Assembly: GCA_037968815.1 (NCBI GenBank)
Contig: JBBKWF010000011.1
Span: 248,001-312,000 of the forward strand
Origin: Pseudopedobacter sp037968815
GTDB lineage: Bacteria > Bacteroidota > Bacteroidia > Sphingobacteriales > Sphingobacteriaceae
Direction of reading: 5' to 3'
DNA length: 64,000 bases
Shown here piece by piece: positions 54,621-63,959 of this stretch. The notes under the pieces are model-generated. The model was not told the origin of the DNA. It saw nothing but the letters and a program-made list of their open reading frames with translations, and searched no databases. The translations under genes and the position numbers were made by a program. Numbering within the stretch: the stretch's first letter is position 1; each line of letters opens with the position of its first letter.

Positions 54621-55577
54621 CTAAACAACTTCCTTCTCTATCTGATAATTATTTCTTGTAGATGAATTACGAGAAACCAGTTCTGCCACAAAACCCGTTA
54701 AAAACAGTTGTGAACCCAAAATAACCGCCACTAAAGCAATATAAAACAAAGGTTGCTCTGTTACTTCTCTTTCTACTTTTATATTGTTAGCAATATGGTA
54801 AAGCTTTTCCCCGATAATCCAGAAAGCCATGATTGTCCCGATTAGAAAGCTTAAAACTCCCATTGCGCCAAAAAAATGCATCGGACGTTTACCGAATTTG
54901 CCTACAAAGAAGATAGACAGTAAATCTAAAAAGCCGTTAATAAACCTACTGAAACCAAATTTGGTAGTTCCGTATTTTCTGGCTCGGTGCTCTACAACTT
55001 GTTCCTCAATATTTTTGAAACCTGCCCATTTAGCTAAAACTGGAATGTAACGATGCATTTCACCGTAAACCTCAATATTTTTAACCACTTCTTTACGGTA
55101 TGCTTTAAGCCCGCAATTAAAATCATGTAGGTTATTGATTCCCGACATTTTGCGAGTAGCCGCATTAAAGAATTTTGTAGGAATGGTTTTGGTCAGCGGA
55201 TCATAACGCTTCTTTTTCCAGCCAGATATTAAATCTAGTTTTTCTTCTTTTATTCTGCGGTAAAGCTCTGGTATTTCGTCCGGAGAATCTTGTAAATCAG
55301 CATCCATGGTAATTACTACATCACCTTTTACAGCATCAAAACCTACATTTAAAGCTGCTGACTTTCCGTAGTTTCTTCTGAATTTTATTCCTTTGACAGC
55401 AGAATGGCTTTGGTGCAGTTCTTCAATTTTCTCCCAAGTACCATCATTGCTACCATCATCAATCAATAAGATTTCGTAAGAAAAAGAATGCTTTTGCATC
55501 ACTTTCCTAATCCAATCGGTTAACTCTGGTAAAGATTCAACCTCGTTATATGCTGGTACTACAACCGAAATATCCAT
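54621..55577 (-). CDS. Polyprenyl-phosphate glycosyltransferase-like GT2 enzyme
   Basis: The 318 residues are of the DPM1/GtrB/ArnC type: VVPAYNEVESLPEL, LLIDDGSNDGTWEKIEEL, GDVVITMDADLQDSPDEIPEL with the DxD site, and FNCGLKAYRKEV. Two C-terminal transmembrane helices (about 232-252 and 270-295) follow. Such enzymes load a sugar onto undecaprenyl phosphate for envelope glycosylation. It comes after the terminator at 55668-55700 and thus may have a promoter of its own. Confidence 0.93.
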   Translation of the reverse strand: MDISVVVPAYNEVESLPELTDWIRKVMQKHSFSYEILLIDDGSNDGTWEKIEELHQSHSAVKGIKFRRNYGKSAALNVGFDAVKGDVVITMDADLQDSPDEIPELYRRIKEEKLDLISGWKKKRYDPLTKTIPTKFFNAATRKMSGINNLHDFNCGLKAYRKEVVKNIEVYGEMHRYIPVLAKWAGFKNIEEQVVEHRARKYGTTKFGFSRFINGFLDLLSIFFVGKFGKRPMHFFGAMGVLSFLIGTIMAFWIIGEKLYHIANNIKVEREVTEQPLFYIALVAVILGSQLFLTGFVAELVSRNSSTRNNYQIEKEVV

Positions 55578-55667
55578 TTTCTATTATTTAGCTTTTTAAG
55601 CTTTTATAAGTTCTTGTGTTACGGCTAAAAGCAAAAGGCTAAATGCCGAAAGCCTTAAAAAGGCAAA

Positions 55668-55700
55668 CAAAAAAACGCTCATTATATAAAAAGAAGCGTC
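55668..55700 (-). terminator. Terminator between DUF4199 and the glycosyltransferase
   Basis: On the minus strand ACGCT and AGCGT arms flank an AT-rich loop and are followed by seven T. The stem is short but the T-run is strong. The flanks are rich in AAGCTTT-type words (55590-55640 and 55750-55800). Confidence 0.6.
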
Positions 55701-55806
55701 TTCTTGTTTGCAATAATAATTTATATTGAATTGAAATAAAAACAAAATAGCTAAAAGCTTTATAACAGCGCTAGTTAAGCTTTAAACCTTGAGCTTATTT
55801 ACCCGA

Positions 55807-56367
55807 TTATTTTTCTTCCTCTACCGGAGCAAACATTGGCGGGTTTCTTTTAAAAATAGCAGCAAAAATCAACGAAAGCACAAAGCCTACTAAAATTGCA
55901 ATAACTAAATTCTTAAAAAAATCACCTATCGTAGGCAAGTATTGTGCTTTTAAACTTTCCGTTGCTTTTTCAACAGCCTCGTCTAGTGCATCGCCAGTCA
56001 TCCCCATTTTCTCAAAAGTGTTGGTCATGCCATCTTCTACATAACCTTTTACCTTATCATAAGCCCCAGGCTCAATAAATCGGTAAAAAACAAAATTAAA
56101 AACACTAGAGGATAAATTAGCGACCAAAGACATGATAAAAATACCGCTTAAAGCATCTTTAAAAGACCAAAAGCCACCCACTTTTTTCCTTAAATCAAAA
56201 CTAAAAACAACATACACCACTAAAGAAACAAAAGTAATTAACATCCCATACCATGTTGCGCCTAATAAATTTGGTGCAGCGTAATAGGTCATTAACTGTA
56301 ATGCAATGGTAATTACAGCTATAATAATTCCATTAGTTAATGCAAATTGCTTTAAATCTTTGTTCAT
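55807..56367 (-). CDS. DUF4199 membrane protein
   Basis: The 186 residues have four transmembrane helices (about 10-27, 36-54, 74-98, 150-172) and the DUF4199 layout: a long soluble loop (about 100-145) rich in acidic and helical residues between helices three and four. Only Bacteroidota-restricted relatives are known to me. Its position after the dihydroorotase-like and acidic genes, with a gap of 5 bp to the latter, matches a conserved neighbourhood leading to a GT2 gene. Function unknown. Confidence 0.85.
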   Translation of the reverse strand: MNKDLKQFALTNGIIIAVITIALQLMTYYAAPNLLGATWYGMLITFVSLVVYVVFSFDLRKKVGGFWSFKDALSGIFIMSLVANLSSSVFNFVFYRFIEPGAYDKVKGYVEDGMTNTFEKMGMTGDALDEAVEKATESLKAQYLPTIGDFFKNLVIAILVGFVLSLIFAAIFKRNPPMFAPVEEEK

Positions 56368-56372
56368 TTTTT

Positions 56373-57041
56373 TTACGCTTTAAAATTCAATATCAATGAT
56401 AAAATTGCAGCATCAAAAGCTGGGTCTTCACTTAAATTTTTAAACTCTTTAACTGCTTCTGCATCCGGCTCGGTATCGTAAAAATACGCCATCAATGGAT
56501 AAAATATATCTCTAATTTCCGAATCTTGTGGTAAAGCTTTAGAAACGCGAGCAATTTCTTCCATATCACTTTCCATTAACATTTGGTTAGCAATAATATC
56601 TTCGTAAATGCGGTGCTCATCTTGAAACTCATCCTCTTCTACCAACAAAAACTCTTTCAAGAAATCTTCTAAAGAAGGCTCTATCTCTTCATCTTCGCAC
56701 TCGTTAAGGTAAAGCAGTAAATTTAAAAGCTCTGTACCACGCTCTAAAGTTTCTTCTTCAATTTTCTCCCATTCTGGAGAATCTAAATAATCTGAATCCA
56801 GTTTTTTAGCATCTTCTGCAAAGAAATTAATCAGCAATAAATCAAAAGTCACTTCTTTTATTGGGTCCAACACTACAGACTCTTCAAAAACAGCATCCAT
56901 TGCTTTTAACTTGCTCATAAAATCTTGCTCGCCAGCAAAAATTGTGTTCAATTTAGCCAGTTCTTGTTGTCCTGGTACATTTTCTAAAGCAGAAAACGTA
57001 TTAAAAAGATTATCTAAGGCATTTTTTACTTTAATATCCAT
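56373..57041 (-). CDS. Acidic conserved hypothetical protein
   Basis: The 222-residue, strongly acidic, all-helical soluble protein is rich in Glu, Asp and Leu (for example LNECEDEEIEPSLEDFLKEF and FYDTEPDAEAVKEF). No motif, signal peptide or membrane helix is seen. It is packed tightly between the dihydroorotase-like gene (13 bp) and DUF4199 (5 bp), so it belongs to this operon. It could be a cytosolic adaptor; no family was recognised. Confidence 0.72.
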   Translation of the reverse strand: MDIKVKNALDNLFNTFSALENVPGQQELAKLNTIFAGEQDFMSKLKAMDAVFEESVVLDPIKEVTFDLLLINFFAEDAKKLDSDYLDSPEWEKIEEETLERGTELLNLLLYLNECEDEEIEPSLEDFLKEFLLVEEDEFQDEHRIYEDIIANQMLMESDMEEIARVSKALPQDSEIRDIFYPLMAYFYDTEPDAEAVKEFKNLSEDPAFDAAILSLILNFKA

Positions 57042-57054
57042 AATGTTAAGTTCT

Positions 57055-58317
57055 TCAATTGTTAGCTAAATAAATTTGATTGTTGTTGCAAGTTAACCAA
57101 ACTTTTCCTTTTAAGTTTTGGTTTAAAAAAGGCGTGTTTGCCGATTTTGAAAAATTATTTTCTTTAGTGTAAGTCCATTCGCTGTCATCAAACAAAACAA
57201 CATTTGCTGTTTCTCCTTCGGCAATTGTTGGTGTTTTTAAACCTAAAACGCTACGAGGGTTTTCTGATAGTTTTTCTACAATTTCTTCTTCGGTTAAGCC
57301 TGCTTTGTAAAGTAGAGGTAATGTGGTTTGTAAACCGATGATTCCGAATTTGGCAATCTCAAACTCTACTTGTTTAAATTCTATTTCGTGTGGTTGGTGT
57401 TGAGAAACCACTGCGTCAATAGTTCCGTTCTTAAGTCCTTTCACCAATGCTTTTGAATCTTCTTTGGTACGCAAAGGAGGTTTCACCTTATAGTTACTGT
57501 CAAAATCAGCAATAGCTTCATCGGTTAAAACCAAATGATGCGCTGCAACATCGCAACTTACTTTTGCACCTTTCTTTTTGGCATCTTTAATTAATTCTAC
57601 AGCATGAGCCGTAGATATGGTAGAAAAGTGAACTCGCGAATCGGTATAAGCTGCCAAATATAAATCGCGGATAATCATCAGCTCTTCGGCTAAATTCGGG
57701 AGGCCTTTCATTCCTAAAAAAGTACTCATTGCACCCTCGTTCATTTTTGCATTTCCAGCAATTGAAGCATCTTCTGGGTACGATAAAGTTAGCGCATCAA
57801 AACCTTTTGCGTATAATAAAGCTCGCTCCATTAAGCCGGCATCTTGCACTGCTTTGTTTCCATCTGTAAAAGCAATTGCTCCAGACTTGTACATATCGTA
57901 CATTTCTGCCAAATCTTTGCCTTCACGCTTTTGCGATATACATCCGTAAGGAAAAATATCAACCAAATTGCCTTTAGCTTTGTTGACCAAAAACTCCACC
58001 TGCGATTTTGAATCTGTTGTAGGCAAGTTATGAGGCATTAAAGCAACACCTGTAAATCCACCTGCTACTGCGGCTTTACTCCCAGTTTCAAAATCTTCTT
58101 TAGTTTCCAGTCCGGGTTCGCCAAAGCTCACATTCATATCAAAAAAGCCAGTTGCTAAAAACTTCCCTTTTCCGTCAATCTGTTTTGCATCGCTTTCTAA
58201 GTTGGCTCCTATTTTATCAATAGTGCCATTTTTAATAATTACATCAACTACTTTTAAATGGTGCGCCGATTTGGGGTTAACTATTTTGCAAGATTTAATA
58301 ATGATGTTTTTGAGCAT
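57055..58317 (-). CDS. Dihydroorotase-like protein lacking catalytic residues
   Basis: The 420-residue amidohydrolase fold closely follows class I dihydroorotases (GFFDMNVSFGEPGLETKEDF, PHNLPTTDSK, MNEGAMSTFLGMKGLPNLAE, AHAVELIKDAKKKG). However, the metal-binding H-x-H is replaced by N62-V-S64, and the catalytic Asp motif TDHAPH reads SQHQPH. The later histidines in VHFSTIS and AAHHLVLT remain. It should therefore not turn over dihydroorotate by the usual mechanism and is probably a pseudoenzyme or regulatory partner, as known for PyrC' proteins. It lies 15 bp after the BatA-like gene. Confidence 0.9.
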   Translation of the reverse strand: MLKNIIIKSCKIVNPKSAHHLKVVDVIIKNGTIDKIGANLESDAKQIDGKGKFLATGFFDMNVSFGEPGLETKEDFETGSKAAVAGGFTGVALMPHNLPTTDSKSQVEFLVNKAKGNLVDIFPYGCISQKREGKDLAEMYDMYKSGAIAFTDGNKAVQDAGLMERALLYAKGFDALTLSYPEDASIAGNAKMNEGAMSTFLGMKGLPNLAEELMIIRDLYLAAYTDSRVHFSTISTAHAVELIKDAKKKGAKVSCDVAAHHLVLTDEAIADFDSNYKVKPPLRTKEDSKALVKGLKNGTIDAVVSQHQPHEIEFKQVEFEIAKFGIIGLQTTLPLLYKAGLTEEEIVEKLSENPRSVLGLKTPTIAEGETANVVLFDDSEWTYTKENNFSKSANTPFLNQNLKGKVWLTCNNNQIYLANN

Positions 58318-58332
58318 GACTATTTTGCTGTT

Positions 58333-60387
58333 TTATAATTTCTTGGGTTGAACATTGGTTTTTTTATAAAACCTGATGAGCAGAACTTCTGCCGCCAAAA
58401 ATATTAGGGTCAAAATTAGACAAAGTTTCCATAAGGACGAACCTAAATTGACTTCTTTTATTTGTTGGTTTGTGATTTTTTCTTTTGAATTGATAACGTT
58501 TTTAGTACTCAGGCCAAACAGCTTTTCAAGTTCGTTCTGATTGTAAAAACTTAAAGCTGATTCTGCTCTATTTCGATTTAAAGCGAAAACGTTCAACAAT
58601 GAATCTTTTAAAAATACATTGTAAAAACCGGTTTGCTTTAACTGATCGGCAAAGTAAACACTACTATTGGAACCATTGTTTTGGTAAGTAGGGATAATAT
58701 CCACACCCTTGCCCTTAATTTTAATGGTTTCATTTGCAGAAAGCGGAACGGAAGGTATGGTTACGCTTTGGTTAGCTCCTAATGTATAAAATAAGGTTTG
58801 CGAGTTAAACCCTAACAAAGCACTTTTAAACAAAACAGGTAAAAACAGGGCGTGTTGAGCAAAGTTACTTGCCTCTTTTTCTAAAGGTATAAATGAAAGA
58901 TAAACTTTGCCCTTTCCTAATTGGTAAGCACTTAACAAATTATTTGAGGCCGTTCCGCTGAATAAAACTTGCTTTGTTGTTTTGGTGAAATTGGAACTTT
59001 TAAAATACTGTTTGGCAATAGGTAAATCAATATTTTTTGGTTGCTGATCAAATACATCTTTAAAAACAGGATGCCCAAGGTTAAGCTTATCCACTTTATT
59101 TTCGGCTGTTTCTAAGCTTAAAGGAATATCAGTTTGTAAGCTCTGCAAAAAAGTTTTGTAGCTGTTTAAATCTGCTTTTAGCGGAATAAAAACACTTAAA
59201 CTCCCTCCTACTTGCACATATTGTTTTAGCTGTTGCGATAAACCAGCCGGAATTTCGAGCAAATTTTCGAGGATAATTAACTGTTGATTTGCTAGCTTAC
59301 TGTAATTGATTTGCGTTTGATTAATCTCTGAAAAATTAAAAAACGGATCGGTACCATAAGCTACGCCAATGCTGTTAACCGGCTTATCGTTATAAATGGA
59401 AGTAATATTTAAATGATTTTTAATCTCGAAAGCAAAGTTAAACTCATCATCAAAAGTGATGGGATAATCTTTAATGCTTAGTGTTGCTTTTTGCCAGTTT
59501 CCGGTTAAGCCCGAAAACCGCATAGTATCTAAAACAAAAGAATTTGCTTTAATACTGCTATTTGCAATAGCTTTTTGCACCCCGTTTATTTTTAAACTGA
59601 CTGGCGTATTTTCCACATCCTTATTAGAATGATTGCTGATTTTATAAACTAAACTTTCTAATTGCTTGGCTTGGTGAAAAGGACTTAAAAAGTAAACCGA
59701 ATCAATAGAAACGTTGGGTAAACTGTTCGCTAAAAGCGGAACTAAGGTAAAATCAACGGTGCTATCTTTCTGTAATCCCTGCTTAAAGTCGGCTTGTTTC
59801 TGAAAATCGGAAATTAAATAAGCCACTCGATTACTTTGGCGTTGGTTTAACAGAAAACTTTGTTGCTGATTGGTGATTTGCTGGTAGTTACGTGTTACCG
59901 GTGATATTTTTACATTTTCTAATTCGCGGAGAACTTCATCTTTAGTTAATAAAAGTTGTGCACTTGCATCAAAATTGTTGGTTAACAGTTGAAACTTATC
60001 ATTTAAACCATAACCGGAAACCAAGTCTTGCACCTTTCTTTTTCCCTCGTCCAATAAAGTTCCGTTTTTATTAACCGCCTCCATTGAAAAAGAGTTATCC
60101 AAGTAAATACTCACCACCGTTTTTTGGAAACTTTGCGATTGATTTTTGTTTTTTATAAACGGCTGTGCAAATGCCATTACCAAGAAAAAAATAGCCAAAA
60201 CTCGGCACAACAAAATTAAACGTTCTTTTAGCTTTTTAGCCGATGCCGTTTGCACTTGTACATCTTTTAAAAAGTTTACATTGGTGAAGTAAACCTTCTT
60301 AAACCGTCGGAAATTAAATAAATGAATAATTACCGGAATGGCAATTAAGGCTAAACAAAAAAGAAACTCAGGAAAGAGAAACCCCAT
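58333..60387 (-). CDS. BatA-like protein with double transmembrane N-terminus and VWA-like domain
   Basis: The 684 residues from MGFLFPEFLF have two N-terminal helices with HLFNFRRFKKVYFTNVNFL between them (the BatA/TIGR02226 signature). A VWA-like domain starting VVSIYLDNSFSMEAVNKNG follows, with DNSFSM as the metal-site DxSxS-like motif, then a large beta-rich periplasmic part and a final transmembrane helix before KKTNVQPKKL. The start at 60387 is preferred over 60405: it matches the family N-terminus, and a TATCTTTG -7 box (60395-60402) covers the earlier codons. First gene of the operon. Confidence 0.85.
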   Translation of the reverse strand: MGFLFPEFLFCLALIAIPVIIHLFNFRRFKKVYFTNVNFLKDVQVQTASAKKLKERLILLCRVLAIFFLVMAFAQPFIKNKNQSQSFQKTVVSIYLDNSFSMEAVNKNGTLLDEGKRKVQDLVSGYGLNDKFQLLTNNFDASAQLLLTKDEVLRELENVKISPVTRNYQQITNQQQSFLLNQRQSNRVAYLISDFQKQADFKQGLQKDSTVDFTLVPLLANSLPNVSIDSVYFLSPFHQAKQLESLVYKISNHSNKDVENTPVSLKINGVQKAIANSSIKANSFVLDTMRFSGLTGNWQKATLSIKDYPITFDDEFNFAFEIKNHLNITSIYNDKPVNSIGVAYGTDPFFNFSEINQTQINYSKLANQQLIILENLLEIPAGLSQQLKQYVQVGGSLSVFIPLKADLNSYKTFLQSLQTDIPLSLETAENKVDKLNLGHPVFKDVFDQQPKNIDLPIAKQYFKSSNFTKTTKQVLFSGTASNNLLSAYQLGKGKVYLSFIPLEKEASNFAQHALFLPVLFKSALLGFNSQTLFYTLGANQSVTIPSVPLSANETIKIKGKGVDIIPTYQNNGSNSSVYFADQLKQTGFYNVFLKDSLLNVFALNRNRAESALSFYNQNELEKLFGLSTKNVINSKEKITNQQIKEVNLGSSLWKLCLILTLIFLAAEVLLIRFYKKTNVQPKKL

Positions 60388-60394
60388 TAAGAAA

Positions 60395-60402
60395 CAAAGA
60401 TA
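60395..60402 (-). promoter_or_regulatory. -7 box (TATCTTTG) before the BatA-like gene
   Basis: On the minus strand TATCTTTG fits TAnnTTTG and ends 7 nt before the ATG at 60387. This implies a leaderless or near-leaderless transcript and supports the shorter start. Confidence 0.55.
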
Positions 60403-60405
60403 CAA

Positions 60406-60824
60406 AATAATTGATTTCTAAATACTATGGCATTCATTCTGAAGAAAAACACTATTTAAAACACACTATATCTATCTTATTATCAACATAATAAAAAGGT
60501 TACATAATTTATAAAGCGATACAAATTGTGTTGTTTAAGTTTGCACTTTAAACATATTATTCAATTTGTTTTGAAACAATCCGTATAGGAAGTGAAAGTA
60601 TAGCTTTAATGAACATTTTAAAAACACAGGTTTTAAGATTTAATAAAAGAAGTTATAAAAATTATTTATAAAGAAATAAGCAAAAAACAGGTTAAAATGC
60701 TTTCGACAAGCTAAATAAAAAAATTACCTTAGCCATTAAGCTTAAAAAGCAAAAAGCACATATTATATAGGCACAGTTTACGCTGTAACCTAAGTTAGAA
60801 TATATATAAATTACAAAATACTTT
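60406..60824. other. Gene-free divergent spacer
   Basis: About 420 bp of AT-rich sequence between the BatA-like gene and the SDR gene. No hairpin with a T-run, no tRNA and no convincing open frame was found. It probably holds promoters for both directions. Confidence 0.4.
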
Positions 60825-61559
60825 ATGCAAAGTACATCATTTGATGACCAGCTTTTACCAAAAAAAATCATAATTACAGGCGCAAGTAGTGGTATTGGTT
60901 TTGAAGCCGCAATTGAGTTAGCTACCAAAGGGCACCAAGTAATTGCCATTGCAAGATCAAAAGAAAAGCTACAGAATTTAAAGAAAATTATTTCTGACCT
61001 TAACCCAGAGGCTGTAATTTTTCCTGTGGTTTTCGATATTTTAAATGATGACGAAATTGCCTTGATTAATTTTGTAAAACAACAATGGGGAACGTTTAAT
61101 ATTTTAATAAATAACGCCGGAACTTTAATTAACAAGCCGTTTGATGAACTTACAGAGTTTGACATGGCAGAAATGTTCCAAAGCAATGTACTCAGCCATT
61201 TTAGAATGGTTAAAGCATTAAAACCATTTTTAGAGCCTCAATCACATATTCTAAATATTGGTTCCATGGGCGGTTTTCAAGGCAGTTCAAAGTTCCCCGG
61301 TTTAGTAGCATATTCGGCCAGTAAAGCCGCTTTGCATAATTTAACCGAATGTTTAGCACAAGAACTGTTAGAAGAAAAAATTAGCGTAAATTGCTTGGCA
61401 TTGGGGTCAGCCCAAACAGAAATGCTAGAAAAAGCTTTTCCCGGCTATCAATCACCAGTAATGGCTTTTGAAATGGGTAAATACATTGCTGATTTTGCAT
61501 TAACAGGACATCACTTATTTAACGGAAAAATACTGCCAGTGGCAGTTTCAACACCTTAA
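60825..61559 (+). CDS. Short-chain dehydrogenase/reductase
   Basis: The 244-residue classical SDR has TGASSGIGFEA for cofactor binding, NNAGTL, the serine in NIGSMGG and YSASK as the catalytic Tyr/Lys. The ARSKEKL segment after the second strand suggests NADP(H) preference. The C-terminus (FNGKILPVAVSTP) is short. It is unlike the hemW-linked SDR at 34236 in length and N-terminus. It lies 4 bp upstream of a small lipoprotein gene, so the two are co-transcribed. Confidence 0.93.
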   Translation: MQSTSFDDQLLPKKIIITGASSGIGFEAAIELATKGHQVIAIARSKEKLQNLKKIISDLNPEAVIFPVVFDILNDDEIALINFVKQQWGTFNILINNAGTLINKPFDELTEFDMAEMFQSNVLSHFRMVKALKPFLEPQSHILNIGSMGGFQGSSKFPGLVAYSASKAALHNLTECLAQELLEEKISVNCLALGSAQTEMLEKAFPGYQSPVMAFEMGKYIADFALTGHHLFNGKILPVAVSTP

Positions 61560-61563
61560 AATT

Positions 61564-62058
61564 ATGAAAAAGACAATCTTATACCTTTCGGCAATATTTA
61601 TTTTTGCAGCCTGTAACAGTGACACTAAAGATACTGGAGACACTAATGATAGTGCACAAGTTACTGCTATGGAACCAGCACAGCCAGTTCAACTTTTTGA
61701 TGTGCCATGGGCAGCTGTTTTAGATTCTTCATCTCAAAAAATTAGCATGACGCAAACTGCAGAAGTTAAGGATGAAGATTTAAATATTGACAATGTTGCC
61801 GAATCTTTAAACAGAAAGTATCCTGAAATTTTAATCTCGAACTCAAAACAAAGTAATGATACTGTTTTTGTGAAAATTAATGATTCAAACTACCTAACAC
61901 AAGGTTCGGGAACAATGGGAGCCGAAATATATTTAGCCGAGAGCACTTATTCTTTCACACAAATTCCGGGAGTATCGTATGTGAGTTTCAATTTTGCAAT
62001 TGGCGATCATGCTTCTCCGGGTACATTTACCCGATCTAATTTCGAGTTCAAAAAGTAA
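61564..62058 (+). CDS. Small putative lipoprotein
   Basis: The 164 residues begin with a lipoprotein signal (IFAACNSDTK, Cys17), a Thr/Asp/Ser-rich spacer and then a globular part with WAAVLDSSSQKISM, NVAESLNRKYPEIL and a C-terminal GDHASPGTFTRSNFEF. The family was not recognised. It is sandwiched between the SDR gene (4 bp) and the PAS sensor gene (20 bp), hence probably one transcript. Confidence 0.75.
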   Translation: MKKTILYLSAIFIFAACNSDTKDTGDTNDSAQVTAMEPAQPVQLFDVPWAAVLDSSSQKISMTQTAEVKDEDLNIDNVAESLNRKYPEILISNSKQSNDTVFVKINDSNYLTQGSGTMGAEIYLAESTYSFTQIPGVSYVSFNFAIGDHASPGTFTRSNFEFKK

Positions 62059-62078
62059 CGCTTGTAAGAAAAAATAAA

Positions 62079-63959
62079 ATGTTATCCAATCACGAATATT
62101 CTTTAGTTGATTGCTTAATTGCTCAAAGCACAGACTTGATTTGTATTTGTGATGAACATGGTACGATTATAAAAATAAACGAAGTTTTTGCTGCAATCAC
62201 TGAAAAAACAAGTGAAGAATTAGCAGGAACTTCACTTGAGACAATTTTTTCAAACCAAAACCAAAAACTAAATAAGCTACTATATAATAGAGTTTTAAAT
62301 CTCACTGTTGATGATTACTTTACTAATAACATAAAGCACAAAGACGATAGCTTAAAGTCTTTATCCTGGCATTTAACAAAATGCCAAAACTTATGTATTA
62401 TTAGAGGAACCATTTCCAAATCGTATGTAGGCACCCCATCCGGAGAGATTGACATAAAACTTAAAGCTATTTCTAATAATTCTTCTGATTGCTTTTTTAT
62501 CTTAGATCAATCATTCAATATTGTTTTTCAAAACAATGCTGCCAGCAAAAAATTTACGCATCCCCGATTTATAGCAGGGAACAATGTGTTTTTTGGTAGC
62601 TTCCCTGAGGAAACAAACAAAAAATTTCTTAACCACTTTAAAGCTGCGGTAAAAACAAAAAGCAATTTAAAGTTTGTTGAGTTTTCTACCCTACTTAACT
62701 CTTGGTTTACTATAGATGTTATACCCTATGATAATGAGTTGAACATTTTGGTTAATGACATTTCTGATAGAATAATTGACCATAAAATAAACGAGCTAGA
62801 GTTAAAAACTTTTGAACTAAATATTGCTAAAGACCTCCCTTTTAAAGATATTGTTTCATTTTTATTAAATGCATTTGAGGATCTTTACCCACATTTAAGC
62901 GCTTCCGTTTTAAAAATTGAAGATCAAAAAATAAGACATGTTTCGAGTCCTAGCTTACCTTTACAGTTTTCTTGGGCAATTGATGGTTTAAAAATTGGAC
63001 CAAAAACCGGTTCTTGTGGCACTGCCGCCTATATCAAGAAAAACGTAATTACTTTTGATATTACAACTGATGAAAAGTGGACAGAATATCATCACCTTAT
63101 CTCCCCTCATGGTTATAAATCTTGCTGGTCTTTTCCAATTTTAAGCAGTAAAAGTTTAGATGTAATGGCAACTTTTGCCTTATACACCAAAGAATGCTCA
63201 ATCCCCACAGAAAACGAATTAAAAAGTATTGCCAGGTTGTGTAATATCGTCAAAATTATATTTGAAGATTTACAACAAGACGATGCCCTTTTGTTGATGA
63301 ACAACAGATACGAAATGGTTACAATGGCAACAAACGATGCTATTTATGATTGGGATTTAAAAACTAAAAATGTTTTTTGGAGCGAAAACCTCCTTAGTAT
63401 TTTCGGTTTTACACCTCAGGAGGCTCAACAAACAAAAAACTGGTGGGTAAACCACATCCATAGAGATGACAGAACTAAAACAATTGCATTATTAAAAACT
63501 TGTTTACGAGAAAAAAAATCTGGCTGGAATGCAGAGTACAGATTAAAATGTAAAAACGGGAAGTTTAAATACGTTTATAACCGGGGTTACATTTTTTATA
63601 ACCACCAAAACTCACCTTCTTCTATTATTGGCGCAATACAAGATATTACTGGATTAAAAGAAAGAGAAATTGAGATTACCAATCAAAATAATAAGCTAAC
63701 AAAAATTGCACAAATTAGCTCGCATGATTTACGCAGACCTGTTACCAGTATTTTGGGTTTAATAAGCTTATTTAACCGTGAAAGTATAGTTGACGAAAAT
63801 AATATTGTTATCCTTGATTACTTAGACAAAGCTACTAAAGAGCTTGATGAAGTAATACATTCGATAGTTGCAAAAACCTTAGAAGCTGACGAGAACATCC
63901 ACAAGAAACCTCATATATTTAAAACTTCTGTTTTCCCAGATACTGATAAAGAGTTATAA
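62079..63959 (+). CDS. PAS/PAS/GAF/PAS sensor protein with HisKA but no ATPase domain
   Basis: The 626-residue soluble protein contains a PAS domain (about 8-120, STDLICICDEHGTI), a second PAS-like domain (about 130-245), a GAF domain (about 250-400, GPKTGSCGTAAY), a third PAS/PAC (about 405-530, ATNDAIYDWDLKTKNVFWSE and RLKCKNGKFKYVYNRGYIFY), and a HisKA helix pair with SSHDLRRPVTSILGLI, the histidine lying at the phospho-acceptor position. The protein then ends, with no HATPase motifs, and the stop is followed by non-coding sequence. It probably acts as a partner phosphorylated or bound by other kinases. It contains no transmembrane helix. Confidence 0.85.
   Translation: MLSNHEYSLVDCLIAQSTDLICICDEHGTIIKINEVFAAITEKTSEELAGTSLETIFSNQNQKLNKLLYNRVLNLTVDDYFTNNIKHKDDSLKSLSWHLTKCQNLCIIRGTISKSYVGTPSGEIDIKLKAISNNSSDCFFILDQSFNIVFQNNAASKKFTHPRFIAGNNVFFGSFPEETNKKFLNHFKAAVKTKSNLKFVEFSTLLNSWFTIDVIPYDNELNILVNDISDRIIDHKINELELKTFELNIAKDLPFKDIVSFLLNAFEDLYPHLSASVLKIEDQKIRHVSSPSLPLQFSWAIDGLKIGPKTGSCGTAAYIKKNVITFDITTDEKWTEYHHLISPHGYKSCWSFPILSSKSLDVMATFALYTKECSIPTENELKSIARLCNIVKIIFEDLQQDDALLLMNNRYEMVTMATNDAIYDWDLKTKNVFWSENLLSIFGFTPQEAQQTKNWWVNHIHRDDRTKTIALLKTCLREKKSGWNAEYRLKCKNGKFKYVYNRGYIFYNHQNSPSSIIGAIQDITGLKEREIEITNQNNKLTKIAQISSHDLRRPVTSILGLISLFNRESIVDENNIVILDYLDKATKELDEVIHSIVAKTLEADENIHKKPHIFKTSVFPDTDKEL

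Noticed and set aside
60692..61186. 164-codon minus-strand open frame overlapping the SDR gene
   Set aside because: The opposite strand encodes a clear SDR with all motifs; the antisense frame has no recognisable domain.
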